Notes: generated by a model from the letters alone, not told the origin. DNA of 64,000 nucleotides from Phytohabitans aurantiacus (GCF_027923225.1 NZ_BSDI01000009.1:1-64000); one strand, 5' to 3'. Positions 8,603 through 16,628 are shown, counted from the first letter of the stretch. Numbers and translations are program-made.

Positions 8603-8845
8603 TTAGCGGGTTATCTGCGTCAACCGGTCCTTGACCTGCGTGATCGACGGGTTCGTCAGCGCGGTTCCGTCCGGGAAACGCACCGTCGGCACCGTCTGGT
8701 TGCCCCCGTTGACGCTCATGACGTATTCGGCGGCCGTGAGATCCTGCTCGATGTCGACGACGACGTACCCGATGCCCTCCCGATCGAACTGCGACTTGAG
8801 CCGGTGGCAGTAGCCGCACCAGGCCGTCGAGTACATGGTCAGCAT
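8603..8845 (-). CDS. mrx1: Mycoredoxin (glutaredoxin-like oxidoreductase)
   Basis: An 80-residue thioredoxin-fold protein starting MLTMYSTAWCGYCHRLK, with the redox pair CGYC at residues 10-13 and the cis-proline segment QTVPTVRFPDG. Mycoredoxin reduces mixed disulfides between proteins and mycothiol, the major thiol of actinobacteria, in the cytoplasm. The start at 8845 is set by AAAGGACC just upstream; an upstream in-frame ATG at 8881 lacks a site. It is divergent from uvrD2 with a 66-bp gap, the same neighbourhood seen in other actinobacteria. Confidence 0.92.
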   Translation of the reverse strand: MLTMYSTAWCGYCHRLKSQFDREGIGYVVVDIEQDLTAAEYVMSVNGGNQTVPTVRFPDGTALTNPSITQVKDRLTQITR

Positions 8846-8911
8846 CAGTGGTCCTTTCGTCGGGGCCGTCATGCGCGTCAACGTCGGGGGTGGGTGTCAT
8901 GATTCCTAGCT

Positions 8912-11014
8912 GTGGCGGGTGACTCACGGGCGACGGGAGTGCTGGCCGGGCTCGACCCGGAGCAGTGCACGGCGGTGACGGCAGCCGCCGGCCCGGTGTG
9001 CATCCTCGCTGGCGCGGGCACCGGCAAGACCCGGGCCATCACCCACCGCATCGCGCATCGGGTGCTCTCCGGTGAGATCGAGGCGCGGCATGTGCTCGCG
9101 GTCACGTTCACCGCGCGGGCGGCCGCCGAGATGCGCGCCCGGCTCGCCGAGCTCGGCGTCGGCGGCGTCCAGGCCCGCACGTTCCACGCGGCGGCGCTGC
9201 GCCAGGTGCGGTATTTCGCACCGCGGCTGCTCGACGGGCGGGCCATGCCCGAGCTGCTGGAGAGCAAGGCGCGCCTGATCACGCTGGCCGCGAGCCGTGC
9301 CGGGCTGCGCGTCGACCGCACCGGCGCCCGAGATCTGGCCAGCGAGATCGAGTGGGCGAAGTCGTCGCTGGTCGAGCCGGCTGAATACGCCGTCGCCGCC
9401 GCCAAGGCCCTGCGCGAGCCGCCGTACGAGCCGGCGAAGGTGGCCGAGGTGTTCGCGGCGTACGAGCGGGTCAAGCGTGCCGGTGGCGTCATCGACTTCG
9501 AAGACATGCTCCGGGCCGCTGTCTGGGGCATCGAGGAGCACCCCGACGTCGCCGAGCAGGTGCGCGCTCAATACCGGCATTTCGTGGTCGACGAGTACCA
9601 AGACGTCAACCCGCTCCAGCAGCGGCTGCTCGACGCGTGGCTCGGTGGGCGCGACGACCTCACCGTGGTGGGTGACGCCAGCCAGACGATCTATTCGTTC
9701 ACGGGTGCCACATCGGGATACCTCATCGACTTTCCGCGCCTGCGGCGCGACGCCGTCGTGGTCCGGCTGGTCCGTGACTACCGCTCCACGCCGCAGGTCG
9801 TCGGGCTGGCCAACGCGGTGATCCGCCAGGCTCGCGGCGCCGAGGCCCGGTTGCGCCTGGAGTTGGTCGGGCAGCGACCGCGAGGGCCCGAGCCCGACCT
9901 GCGGATCTTTCCTGACGAGCCCAGCGAGGCGGCGGCGGTGGCGGTGCGCTGCAAGCAGCTGATCGCCGAGGGCGTCCCGGCCAGCGAGATCGCCGTGCTG
10001 TTCCGCATCAACGCGCAGTCCGAGACGTACGAGGAGGCGCTGGCGGCCGCCGAGGTGCCGTACGTGGTCCAGGGCGCCGAGCGGTTCTTCGACCGGGCCG
10101 AGATCCGGCAGGGCATGATCGCGCTGCGGGCGGCGACCCGTGCCACACCGGCCGACGCACCGGTGGTGCCGGCGGTCGTCGAGGCGCTCGCGGCCACCGG
10201 CTGGCAGCACGACATGCCGCCGCCGGGTGGCGCCGCACGGGAGCGCTGGGAGGCGCTCGCCGCCCTCGTCACGCTCGCCGAAGGCGCCGCCTCACTCGCC
10301 GACTTCGTTGACGACCTCCAGCGCAGGGCCGCCCAGCAGCACGCGCCCACGGTGGAGGGTGTGACGCTCGCCTCACTGCACTCGGCCAAGGGGCTGGAGT
10401 GGGACGCGGTGTTTCTGGTCGGGCTGTCCGATGGCACGCTCCCGACGACGTACGCCAAGACACCTGAAGCGGTCGAGGAGGAGCGCCGCCTGTTGTATGT
10501 CGGCGTGACCCGGGCGCGGCAGCGGCTGTGGCTCTCGTACGGCCAGGCCCGCTCGCCGGGTGGTCGGGCCCGCCGTCCATGTCGCTTCTTGCCGCAGTTC
10601 GAGCGGGGCGGTGGTGCGTCTTCGAGCGGCACGCCGGCGCTGAGTCGCAAACCCGACGGCCGCCGCGCTCAGACCGTCTCCTGCCGGGTGTGTGGAGCGA
10701 CACTCCTGTCCGGCGCCGACCGCAAGCTGGGGCGTTGCGCGAGCTGTCCGTCCGATTTGGACGGAGAGTTGCTGGAGCGCCTGCGCGAATGGCGGGTTCG
10801 AGTGGCGGGTGTGCAGAAAGTTCCCGCATACGTGGTTTTCACCGACGCGACACTCGTAGCGCTGGCCGAGCGGCAGCCGAGCAAACCAGCGGAACTCCTG
10901 GCCATCGCCGGTATCGGCCCGCGCAAGCTCGGCCTGTACGGCGAGGCCGTGCTCGCTCTGGTAGCCGGCGCGAGCGTAGATGATCTTGCTCCGGAAAAAA
11001 GTTCCGCAACATAG
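8912..11014 (+). CDS. uvrD2: UvrD2-type superfamily 1A DNA helicase with HRDC domain
   Basis: A 700-residue ATP-dependent 3'-5' helicase. Walker A GAGTGKT is at residues 34-40, motif II DEYQD near 229, and motifs IV-VI occur as GVTLASLHSAKGLEWD and LLYVGVTRAR. A four-cysteine linker CRVC...CASC (about 591-612) leads to a C-terminal HRDC domain (about 625-690). This order matches mycobacterial UvrD2, where the tetracysteine joins the motor to HRDC. Expected roles are DNA repair and replication support. GTG start at 8912; alternatives downstream would cut Walker A context. Single gene, divergent from mycoredoxin. Confidence 0.94.
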   Translation: MAGDSRATGVLAGLDPEQCTAVTAAAGPVCILAGAGTGKTRAITHRIAHRVLSGEIEARHVLAVTFTARAAAEMRARLAELGVGGVQARTFHAAALRQVRYFAPRLLDGRAMPELLESKARLITLAASRAGLRVDRTGARDLASEIEWAKSSLVEPAEYAVAAAKALREPPYEPAKVAEVFAAYERVKRAGGVIDFEDMLRAAVWGIEEHPDVAEQVRAQYRHFVVDEYQDVNPLQQRLLDAWLGGRDDLTVVGDASQTIYSFTGATSGYLIDFPRLRRDAVVVRLVRDYRSTPQVVGLANAVIRQARGAEARLRLELVGQRPRGPEPDLRIFPDEPSEAAAVAVRCKQLIAEGVPASEIAVLFRINAQSETYEEALAAAEVPYVVQGAERFFDRAEIRQGMIALRAATRATPADAPVVPAVVEALAATGWQHDMPPPGGAARERWEALAALVTLAEGAASLADFVDDLQRRAAQQHAPTVEGVTLASLHSAKGLEWDAVFLVGLSDGTLPTTYAKTPEAVEEERRLLYVGVTRARQRLWLSYGQARSPGGRARRPCRFLPQFERGGGASSSGTPALSRKPDGRRAQTVSCRVCGATLLSGADRKLGRCASCPSDLDGELLERLREWRVRVAGVQKVPAYVVFTDATLVALAERQPSKPAELLAIAGIGPRKLGLYGEAVLALVAGASVDDLAPEKSSAT

Positions 11015-11017
11015 CCG

Positions 11018-11056
11018 TAAAACCGTTTGCCAGCGCCCCGGGCAGGGGCTTAGCCT
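11018..11056 (+). promoter_or_regulatory. Candidate whiB7 promoter with AT-rich element
   Basis: A TTGCCA at 11027-11032 and TAGCCT at 11051-11056 are 18 bp apart. An AT-rich TAAAA lies at 11018-11022, just upstream of the -35. WhiB7 proteins bind an AT-rich stretch next to the -35 through their AT-hook and activate their own gene. This is a plausible autoregulated promoter for the leader ORF and whiB7. The elements are approximate. Confidence 0.4.
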
Positions 11057-11148
11057 CAAGGCACACCTCGCGCGCGGCGACATTAACGCTGCTCGCAAGG
11101 CACCGGAGACCGAAACTGACGACGAGCATGAGACAGGAGGTGGCCCCG

Positions 11149-11415
11149 GTGAAGAAATTCAATCTGATTGAGCGACCGTCGGCGCTGCCTGCTGCCCACG
11201 CTCCCGTGTCGACCGAATGCGCCAATTGGCTCATGCACGTCGACGTCCCGCAGGTTCCGCAGGCGCACCAGGTCCAGGCCGTAAACCCGGTCAAGGCCTC
11301 GGTGCTCGTCGATGGACGCTACGGGATCAGTGGATCCACGGCGAAGGACGTCCCGGCTGGCGCCAAGAAGCGGCTGGATGTCCGCGGTGTTCCACCTCGA
11401 GGAAGGCCGGTCTGA
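11149..11415 (+). CDS. whiB7 leader ORF (uORF), 88 residues
   Basis: A GTG at 11149 sits 8 bases after a perfect AGGAGG (11135-11140) and opens an 88-residue frame starting MKKFNLIERPSALPAAHAPV. It stops 23 bases before a strong intrinsic terminator that precedes whiB7. In actinobacteria whiB7 is induced by antibiotics through a translated upstream ORF and a conditional terminator, so this is the likely sensing ORF. Its length is greater than the mycobacterial leader, and it may also be a stable small protein. An in-frame ATG at 11128 lacks a site. Confidence 0.65.
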   Translation: MKKFNLIERPSALPAAHAPVSTECANWLMHVDVPQVPQAHQVQAVNPVKASVLVDGRYGISGSTAKDVPAGAKKRLDVRGVPPRGRPV

Positions 11416-11438
11416 AAAGACCATCACCGGCTCACCTC

Positions 11439-11483
11439 GAGGCCGCGGAACCCGCATACCGGGATCCGCGGCCTCAGTTTTTT
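11439..11483 (+). terminator. Intrinsic terminator/attenuator in the whiB7 leader
   Basis: A 16-bp stem with one mismatch (arms 11439-11454 and 11460-11475, loop CATAC) is followed by AG and TTTTTT at 11478-11483. It lies between the leader ORF stop and the whiB7 start at 11529, with no other gene between, so it would end most transcripts before whiB7 unless read through. This is the expected attenuator of the antibiotic response. Confidence 0.85.
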
Positions 11484-11528
11484 CCGCCACAAGCCACAAG
11501 CCACAAGCGAGAGAGAGGTGACCGGGCG

Positions 11529-11894
11529 ATGAGTCTGGCCTTGGCCCCACTCGACGAGCGCGTCGAGTTGGAGGCGAACCTGCCATGTCGGAAGTTCGAC
11601 CCTGACCTGTGGTTCTCTGACTCGCCCACCGAGCTGGAACTGGCCAAGTCGCTCTGCGGGGACTGCCCGCTGCGCGTCGAGTGCCTGGCCGGTGCGGTGG
11701 AGCGGGCCGAGCCCTGGGGTGTCTGGGGCGGCGAAATCTTCGAGCGTGGCGCGGTGGTTCCGCGCAAGCGGCCCCGTGGCCGTCCACGCAAGGAGGACGT
11801 CGCGCGTGACGCAGCCCTGCGGGTCGAGGTCGAGGCGCGGATGGCGGCCACTGGGCTCGCCGAGACCCGCGACAACGTTCGGCTGGCGGCCTGA
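11529..11894 (+). CDS. whiB7: WhiB7 redox-responsive transcription activator
   Basis: A 121-residue Wbl protein. Cluster cysteines are C20, C43, C46 and C52 (LPCRKF, SLCGDCPLRVEC). The sigma-contact turn WGVWGG is at 63-68 and the AT-hook RGRPRK at 83-88; the AT-hook singles out WhiB7 among Wbl proteins. It binds the primary sigma factor and activates intrinsic antibiotic-resistance genes. The start at 11529 has GAGAGAGAGG upstream. It is preceded by its leader ORF and attenuator and followed by a small basic protein gene. Confidence 0.95.
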   Translation: MSLALAPLDERVELEANLPCRKFDPDLWFSDSPTELELAKSLCGDCPLRVECLAGAVERAEPWGVWGGEIFERGAVVPRKRPRGRPRKEDVARDAALRVEVEARMAATGLAETRDNVRLAA

Positions 11895-11946
11895 CATGAA
11901 CCCGATCGTCGGAACTTCCAAGACTTCCCGAGTTGGAGACACCAAA

Positions 11947-12102
11947 ATGCAACATCTACTTCACGAAGCGCTGTCCCGGGCTCGAATGCTTAGGCCTCAG
12001 GCCGGCAAGACCACGAGCGCTGAGGCAACCGCAACCCGATCCGCCCGTCGCGTAGCGATGCGGGCCCGCCAGCAGGCGGCCCGTGAGATGGGCGTTCTCT
12101 GA
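11947..12102 (+). CDS. Small basic protein downstream of whiB7
   Basis: A 51-residue, Ala/Arg-rich protein, MQHLLHEALSRARMLRPQ to REMGVL. The ATG at 11947 is preceded by GGAG. A longer in-frame start at 11896, two bases after the whiB7 stop, would add 17 residues. It is probably co-transcribed with whiB7, as a strong hairpin follows at 12119. No family recognised; the composition suggests a helical, possibly nucleic-acid-binding peptide. Confidence 0.55.
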   Translation: MQHLLHEALSRARMLRPQAGKTTSAEATATRSARRVAMRARQQAAREMGVL

Positions 12103-12118
12103 CCGCTACCAAGGGGAT

Positions 12119-12147
12119 CTCGCCCCGGCGCCACGCGCCGGGGCGAG
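12119..12147. terminator. Bidirectional hairpin between whiB7 cluster and the AbiE-like genes
   Basis: A perfect 12-bp stem (12119-12130 with 12136-12147, CTCGCCCCGGCG) and a 5-nt loop lie 17 bases after the small gene stop and 19 bases before the stop of the convergent nucleotidyltransferase gene. It can serve both strands. Confidence 0.7.
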
Positions 12148-12165
12148 CCCCGTTCAGCGGGGCGG

Positions 12166-12990
12166 TCAGTCGACCGCGATCAGTAAATCCTTCGCAAGGA
12201 CGGCGACGGACGCCGAGACCGTCGCCGGCTCACCGACACCTTCCTCGGCACGTCCAGCCATCGTCGATCCCAGCGCATCCGGCCCGCTCGCGAAGAGCGC
12301 ATCCAGGAAGCGGATTGCCTGCTCGCTGGCGTCTCCGGCCAGCTCACTCGCGCGCAAGTGGCGCAGGTCGGCCGCGAGGCGACCGGTCGATACCGCCACG
12401 AGCAGCCGGTAGATGTCGTGCGCATCCTTGTCGATCAGCCGTGTCGGTGTCGCTTGCCGCTCGCCGACCTTGTGCAGCTTGGCGACGAGAAGAGCGGCAG
12501 GACCGGCGACGTTGGCGACGGGGCAGCGCCGATCTTCTGGATCGAGCGCGGGTACCGCCATCGGCGCGTGGTCGACGACCGCCGCTTCGAGCCCGACCGC
12601 CCGGCGGGCCGCGTTTCTCTCGTGCGGAGGTATGCGGGCCGCCCGGCGACCGGCGGCTCCGGCAAGCGACTCTGGCACCATCAGGTCGACCGGGATGCCA
12701 TCGGCGTTCAACCAGGAGCCGGGCTGGCGCCCTTCGACGTTCAGATGGAAGCCCGCCGTGCGCATGGCCTCTTCGATCAGAGGCGCAGGTCCCAGACGGC
12801 GTGTATCGAGGGCGAGGTCGCAGTCTTTGGTCGCCTCGGCGAGGGCGATCGGAGCCTTGCCGGTGTGCAGGTAGATCGCCTGGGCGCCGATCACCACGAC
12901 GGCTTCTGCGTGGTCAGCGAGTGCCCCGAGGGCGTCGATCAGTGCCCTGCGAGCGGCTATCAGGAGGTCAGCGTCGCCACGAACTCTCAT
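12166..12990 (-). CDS. Nucleotidyltransferase-fold protein, AbiEii-like toxin candidate
   Basis: A 274-residue protein. The start resembles nucleotidyltransferases of the AbiEii/MenT type: AVVVIGAQAIYLHTG followed by EATKDCDLALDTRR, with the paired acidic residues of a metal site. Such toxins transfer nucleotides to tRNA or other targets and form type IV toxin-antitoxin pairs that can abort phage infection. The gene overlaps the upstream HTH gene by 23 bp, so the two are coupled. The start at 12990 (MRVRGDADLL) avoids the arginine/proline-rich frame upstream, which is antisense-like. Toxicity is inferred from fold and pairing only. Confidence 0.7.
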   Translation of the reverse strand: MRVRGDADLLIAARRALIDALGALADHAEAVVVIGAQAIYLHTGKAPIALAEATKDCDLALDTRRLGPAPLIEEAMRTAGFHLNVEGRQPGSWLNADGIPVDLMVPESLAGAAGRRAARIPPHERNAARRAVGLEAAVVDHAPMAVPALDPEDRRCPVANVAGPAALLVAKLHKVGERQATPTRLIDKDAHDIYRLLVAVSTGRLAADLRHLRASELAGDASEQAIRFLDALFASGPDALGSTMAGRAEEGVGEPATVSASVAVLAKDLLIAVD

Positions 12991-14011
12991 TGGCTTCCAT
13001 CCAGTCCAGCAGCTCCCGGGCTTCGGCCGGGCTTCGCCCGGGGCCGGTGAGCAGATCAACGGCCGTTTGACTAGGCGCGGCATATGTCACGCCATCGACG
13101 TTGTCGCACCGTTCGAAGACCATGCCGTACTCACCCGTGGCAAGGAGGACGTTGGCGCCGGTGTCGACAGGGCGGAGGTTGAGCAGTTCGGCGGCCCGTT
13201 CCAGGTCGTCGACGTAGACCATGCCAAGGCGTGCGGGAGCGTAAGGGGCGAAGCGATGGGCGGCCAACGTGCCGGTGACCGCGTATCTCAAACCTTCGAC
13301 CGCGGCCAACCGCTCGGTCAGGGCTTCGAGCCCACGAGGCTCGAGAAATCTGCCGATGGTGTTGCTGTGCTGGAATCCGTAGTCGAAGCTCCACCTCTCA
13401 AGGAGAGGCCGCCATGCGACGTCGGCGATCGGCCCACGTGGAGTGCGCTCGATGAGCACCTCCTGCTCCAAGAACTCGACAACTCGATACACCGTGCCTA
13501 GAGACGTCCCGGATCGGCGAGCCAACTCCGGCACGGTAAGGGGCGGGACGAGATCCACCAGACTGCGGACGATGCGTGCCGCGGGAGGCCCCTGCAAACT
13601 TCCGCGCGGGCGGCCCGGTCCGCGCCAGGGGTCACGATCTGCGCCCCTGTCACTGATGTATAGGGCAGGTGCGTTCATGCGCACACGAAGGTTTCCTGTC
13701 GCATCCACATACGAGAGACCCTGGCCGTCGAGCCATGCCCTTGTCGACGGAGCGAGGTAGCGTGCCGCCACCAAGATTTGGATGGTCGGGTCGCCGGTTT
13801 CGGACTTCATCGGGACGCTCGCGAGGTCCCTTGTCGTAGGAGTGCGCTTCGCTTCGATGGCGAGGTATCCCGTCGCGCCACCCGGTGCGGCCACTTCGAG
13901 CACCGCGTCGTCGCGAAGGCGCGTCGACCATTCCGGTGGCAGGCGTACGCGGAGGAGCTCCACCACACGGCGCAGCACCTCTGCCCTGCGTGTTGGCTCG
14001 TGTTCTGTCAC
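12968..14011 (-). CDS. Helix-turn-helix protein, AbiEi-like antitoxin candidate
   Basis: A 347-residue protein. A central winged-helix region LTVPELARRSGTSLGTVYRV (about residues 185-215) is followed by a wing (VLIERTPRGPI) and a C-terminal domain with RYAVTGTLAAHRFAPYAPAR, the AbiEi-like antitoxin pattern. An N-terminal nuclease-like half (YLAIEAKRTPTTRDL) could be a restriction-type fold; its function is unknown. The GTG start at 14011 follows GGTGGGAG. The upstream palindrome at 14050-14066 is a likely operator. Antitoxin and autorepressor roles follow from the AbiE family, not from direct evidence. Confidence 0.65.
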   Translation of the reverse strand: MTEHEPTRRAEVLRRVVELLRVRLPPEWSTRLRDDAVLEVAAPGGATGYLAIEAKRTPTTRDLASVPMKSETGDPTIQILVAARYLAPSTRAWLDGQGLSYVDATGNLRVRMNAPALYISDRGADRDPWRGPGRPRGSLQGPPAARIVRSLVDLVPPLTVPELARRSGTSLGTVYRVVEFLEQEVLIERTPRGPIADVAWRPLLERWSFDYGFQHSNTIGRFLEPRGLEALTERLAAVEGLRYAVTGTLAAHRFAPYAPARLGMVYVDDLERAAELLNLRPVDTGANVLLATGEYGMVFERCDNVDGVTYAAPSQTAVDLLTGPGRSPAEARELLDWMEANESSWRR

Positions 14012-14049
14012 CAGCGCTCCCACCAGGGGTTTTCTAGGAAATTGCCGAA

Positions 14050-14066
14050 TTCCGTTGTCAACGGAA
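14050..14066 (-). promoter_or_regulatory. Palindromic operator overlapping a TTGACA -35 of the toxin-antitoxin pair
   Basis: The 17-bp palindrome TTCCGTTGtCAACGGAA has perfect 8-bp arms. On the minus strand its centre contains TTGACA (14061-14056), a consensus -35, and TAGAAA follows at 14036-14031 as a weak -10. It lies 39-55 bases upstream of the HTH gene start. Binding by the HTH product would block the promoter, the usual autorepression of such pairs. Confidence 0.6.
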
Positions 14067-14100
14067 CTCCAGAATATCCCGAAAATCGGCCGGGCGGGGG

Positions 14101-15420
14101 CTAGGGGACGGGGGCGAAGCCGGGGAGCCAGCGTTCGAGGATCGAGCGGTAGGGGGCCTTGGCTTCGAGCTGGCACAGGACGCCGATCGAGCCGAGCGTC
14201 ACGCGGTGGATGAGCAGGTAGTTGGGCGGCAGGTTGAGGTGGCGGCTCAACTGGTACGCCGGGCTCTTCGGGCTGGCCAGCCGGGCGGCTTCGGCGCGTA
14301 GCCAGGGCCGGGTGAAGCGGAACTCCTCCGCCGCCACCGGCTCCAGCATCGGCAGGAGGAAGTCGAGCAGCGCGTGCGCGTCGATAGGGTCGTGCTCCTT
14401 GACGAACCCTTCGGCCATCAGCCCGTCCAGTACGCCGTCCGCGTCACCGGCGAGCGCCAGCCGCACCAGCCGCCCGATCGGCTCGGGGTGGCCCTCGGGC
14501 AGCCGGGCGACGGCACCGAAGTCGATGACGCCGAGCCGGCCGTCGGGCAGCATGCGGAAGTTGCCGGGGTGCGGGTCGGCGTGCAGGAGGCGGGCCCGCT
14601 CGGGAGCCGAGAAGTGCAGGGTCGCCATCAGGCGGCCGGCTTCGTCGCGTTCGGCCTCGGTGCCGCTGCTGATGATTTTGGCCAGCGGCGTGCCGTCTAC
14701 CCACTCGGTGATCAGCACTCGGGGTGCGGCGGCGACGACCTGCGGTACGAAGATCTCCTCGTCGCCCGCGTACGCGGCGGCGAACGCCCGCTGCGCCTCG
14801 GCCTCCAACTCGTAGTCGAGCTCTTCGGTGATGCGGTCGCGCAGCTCGGTCAGCAGCGGCTTGACGTCGATGCCCGGCTGGATCACGCGGAACATGCCGC
14901 CGAGGCGGGAGAGCTGCTTCAGGTCCGCGACGAGGGCGTCGCCGGCGCCCGGGTACTGCACCTTGACGGCGACCTCGCGCTTGCCCTTCTTCCACACCGC
15001 GCGGTGCACTTGGCCGATACTCGCGGCTGCGGCGGGGGTGTCGTCGAACTCCGTGAACTTCGCTCGCCAGTTCTCGCCGAGCTGCGCCGCGATCGCCTTG
15101 TGCACACTGGCGGCGGGCATCGGCGGGGCCGACTCCTGCAGCTTGGTCAGTGCCTGGCGGTACGGCCCGGCCAGCTCGTCCGGCAGCGCCGCCTCGAACA
15201 CCGAAAGGGCCTGGCCGAACTTCATCGCACCGCCCTTGAGCTGCCCCAACACGCTGAAAAGCTGCTCGGCTGTGCGCTGCTGGATGTCTGCCGAGATCAC
15301 CTCGGAGGCCAGCCCGGTGACCCGCTTTCCAAGCCCGAGGACGGTGCGCCCGGCGAACCCGAGCGGCAGTGCGGCGAGCCTGGCGGTGCGGGAGACGGCG
15401 CGGCGCGGGATGTCGGTCAC
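14101..15420 (-). CDS. ABC1/UbiB (AarF/ADCK)-family atypical kinase
   Basis: A 439-residue protein with the family marks: KxGQ in GGAMKFGQALS, the Ala-rich loop AAASIGQVHRA, the lysine VAVKVQYP, and the catalytic ADPHPGNFRML plus metal-binding VIDFGAVARLP. UbiB-type proteins are ATPases or kinases tied to isoprenoid quinone or lipid homeostasis at the membrane; actinobacteria use menaquinone, so the exact client is unknown. The N-terminus is basic and amphipathic. Start GTG 15420. Single gene; the next gene upstream lies 45 bp away on the same strand. Confidence 0.9.
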   Translation of the reverse strand: MTDIPRRAVSRTARLAALPLGFAGRTVLGLGKRVTGLASEVISADIQQRTAEQLFSVLGQLKGGAMKFGQALSVFEAALPDELAGPYRQALTKLQESAPPMPAASVHKAIAAQLGENWRAKFTEFDDTPAAAASIGQVHRAVWKKGKREVAVKVQYPGAGDALVADLKQLSRLGGMFRVIQPGIDVKPLLTELRDRITEELDYELEAEAQRAFAAAYAGDEEIFVPQVVAAAPRVLITEWVDGTPLAKIISSGTEAERDEAGRLMATLHFSAPERARLLHADPHPGNFRMLPDGRLGVIDFGAVARLPEGHPEPIGRLVRLALAGDADGVLDGLMAEGFVKEHDPIDAHALLDFLLPMLEPVAAEEFRFTRPWLRAEAARLASPKSPAYQLSRHLNLPPNYLLIHRVTLGSIGVLCQLEAKAPYRSILERWLPGFAPVP

Positions 15421-15465
15421 CGGATCATTGTGACCGACGGTGCACGGATTTGACGGCTGTGAATG

Positions 15466-16524
15466 TCATCGGGGCGTCGTGCGGGCACACCCGCATCCCG
15501 GGTGGGGCGGCCAGGTGCGGCGCCGGGTGCGCCCGGGCGCGCTGATCTCCACCGCGGCGCCGACCGTCTCCGGCGTCCCGCCGTCGAGATAGGCGAGGGC
15601 TTCGGCGGCCGCGTACGCGACGGCGGCGAGCAGCGTCGGGGTCGCGCACGTTTCGGGTACGCCCCCCGCGGCTAGCTGGGCGGCGATGGCGGGCCACGCG
15701 GGGTCGCGGTCGTTCCGGTGCAGGTCGAGGCAGTTCAGGCAGGGCGCGCCACCCGGCGGTACCAGCGGGCCGATGACGGCGGTCCCGTCGCGTACCCCGA
15801 CGGCGAGGTGTGCCTGCCTGCGCTGGGCGAACCCGGCCGCCACCAGCGCCGCCGGCCGATCGGTGCCGGCCTGTACGACCAGGGCCGGCCGTCCGTTTCG
15901 TACCGGACCGGTGTCGGTGTCCGGAGTGGTGCGGGCGATGGCGTCGGCGGTGGCCGCCCCGCGCGGCCGCTGGACGTCATCGGCGGAAAGGGGCCCACCG
16001 GGCATGTCGGCGAGGTCTACGGAGCCGGCGAGCGCCGGATGGACGTGCCCGACGCCGGCCTGCGCGAGCGCCACCGCCAGGGGCGCCGCCAGCCTGCTGT
16101 GCCCCGTGAGCACCACCTTGGTGGCAGCGCGCCGCCGTAGCACCTGAGCGGGGCTGGCAGGCGCGTCCGCGCCTCGTAGGGCCATCGCTGTGGCCTCGGG
16201 GACCAGCCGGCGGCGTACGGGCTCAGGAAGGCTCGTGGGCACCAGGCTGGGCGCCGCTATGACGAGGCCGGCGGCTCGGAGCGTGTCGAGCAGGAGCCGC
16301 GCCTCGTCACGGCTCACGCCGATCTTGCTGGCCTCGTCGAAGACGGCCCGCTCGGGGTGCGCCCCGTCGAGCAGGTCGAGCAGGCGGGCGGCGCTCGGGT
16401 TGGCGACCTCCAGCAGCACGGCGCGAGCCGGGTCGAGACCCAGCTGAAGGGTGTGCCGGTCGCGCCAGATCCGGTGCAGGCCGGGCAGGAGTATGGGCCG
16501 GAGGAGGGGCGGCGAGCTGCTCAT
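15466..16524 (-). CDS. ThiF/E1-like protein, TOMM cyclodehydratase-associated type
   Basis: A 352-residue protein. The first 120 residues look like a winged-helix, leader-recognition-type module (LPGLHRIWRDRHTLQLGLDP). A Rossmann segment follows (TKVVLTGHSRLAAPLAVALA, with the GxGxxG loop degenerate). Two cysteine pairs, APCLNCLDLHR and GCGC near the end, would hold zinc as in E1/ThiF and TOMM partner proteins. No precursor peptide, YcaO or dehydrogenase gene is nearby. ATG 16524 has no clear ribosome site; GTG 16542 has GAGG 5 bases upstream and may be the true start. Function unknown; it is common as an orphan in actinobacteria. Confidence 0.7.
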   Translation of the reverse strand: MSSSPPLLRPILLPGLHRIWRDRHTLQLGLDPARAVLLEVANPSAARLLDLLDGAHPERAVFDEASKIGVSRDEARLLLDTLRAAGLVIAAPSLVPTSLPEPVRRRLVPEATAMALRGADAPASPAQVLRRRAATKVVLTGHSRLAAPLAVALAQAGVGHVHPALAGSVDLADMPGGPLSADDVQRPRGAATADAIARTTPDTDTGPVRNGRPALVVQAGTDRPAALVAAGFAQRRQAHLAVGVRDGTAVIGPLVPPGGAPCLNCLDLHRNDRDPAWPAIAAQLAAGGVPETCATPTLLAAVAYAAAEALAYLDGGTPETVGAAVEISAPGRTRRRTWPPHPGCGCARTTPR

Positions 16525-16566
16525 GGCATGACAGGGTGTCACCGTTTCCTCGCGCCACGTCGTTCG

Positions 16567-16628
16567 TTGTCCACAGGTGGGCAGGCCCAGGTTCAGGGTT
16601 ATCCACAGTTTTTCGCCGCTTGTCCACA
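16567..16628 (+). promoter_or_regulatory. Cluster of three DnaA boxes
   Basis: Three same-strand 9-mers match the DnaA box: TTGTCCACA at 16567-16575, TTATCCACA at 16599-16607 and TTGTCCACA at 16620-16628. All lie in the gap upstream of the ThiF-like gene. TTGTCCACA is the preferred actinobacterial form. No dnaA, dnaN or other oriC marker is near, so this is more likely a DnaA-responsive promoter region or a titration/reactivation locus than the origin. Confidence 0.7.

Noticed and set aside
12166..14011. Part of a larger defence island
   Set aside because: The flanking genes (whiB7, ABC1 kinase) are core actinobacterial genes; only the two-gene pair stands out.
15466..16524. A thiazole/oxazole-modified peptide gene cluster
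   Set aside because: No YcaO, dehydrogenase, precursor or export gene accompanies the ThiF-like protein.
16567..16628. Chromosomal origin oriC
   Set aside because: Only three boxes and no dnaA, dnaN, rpmH or gyr genes within the window.
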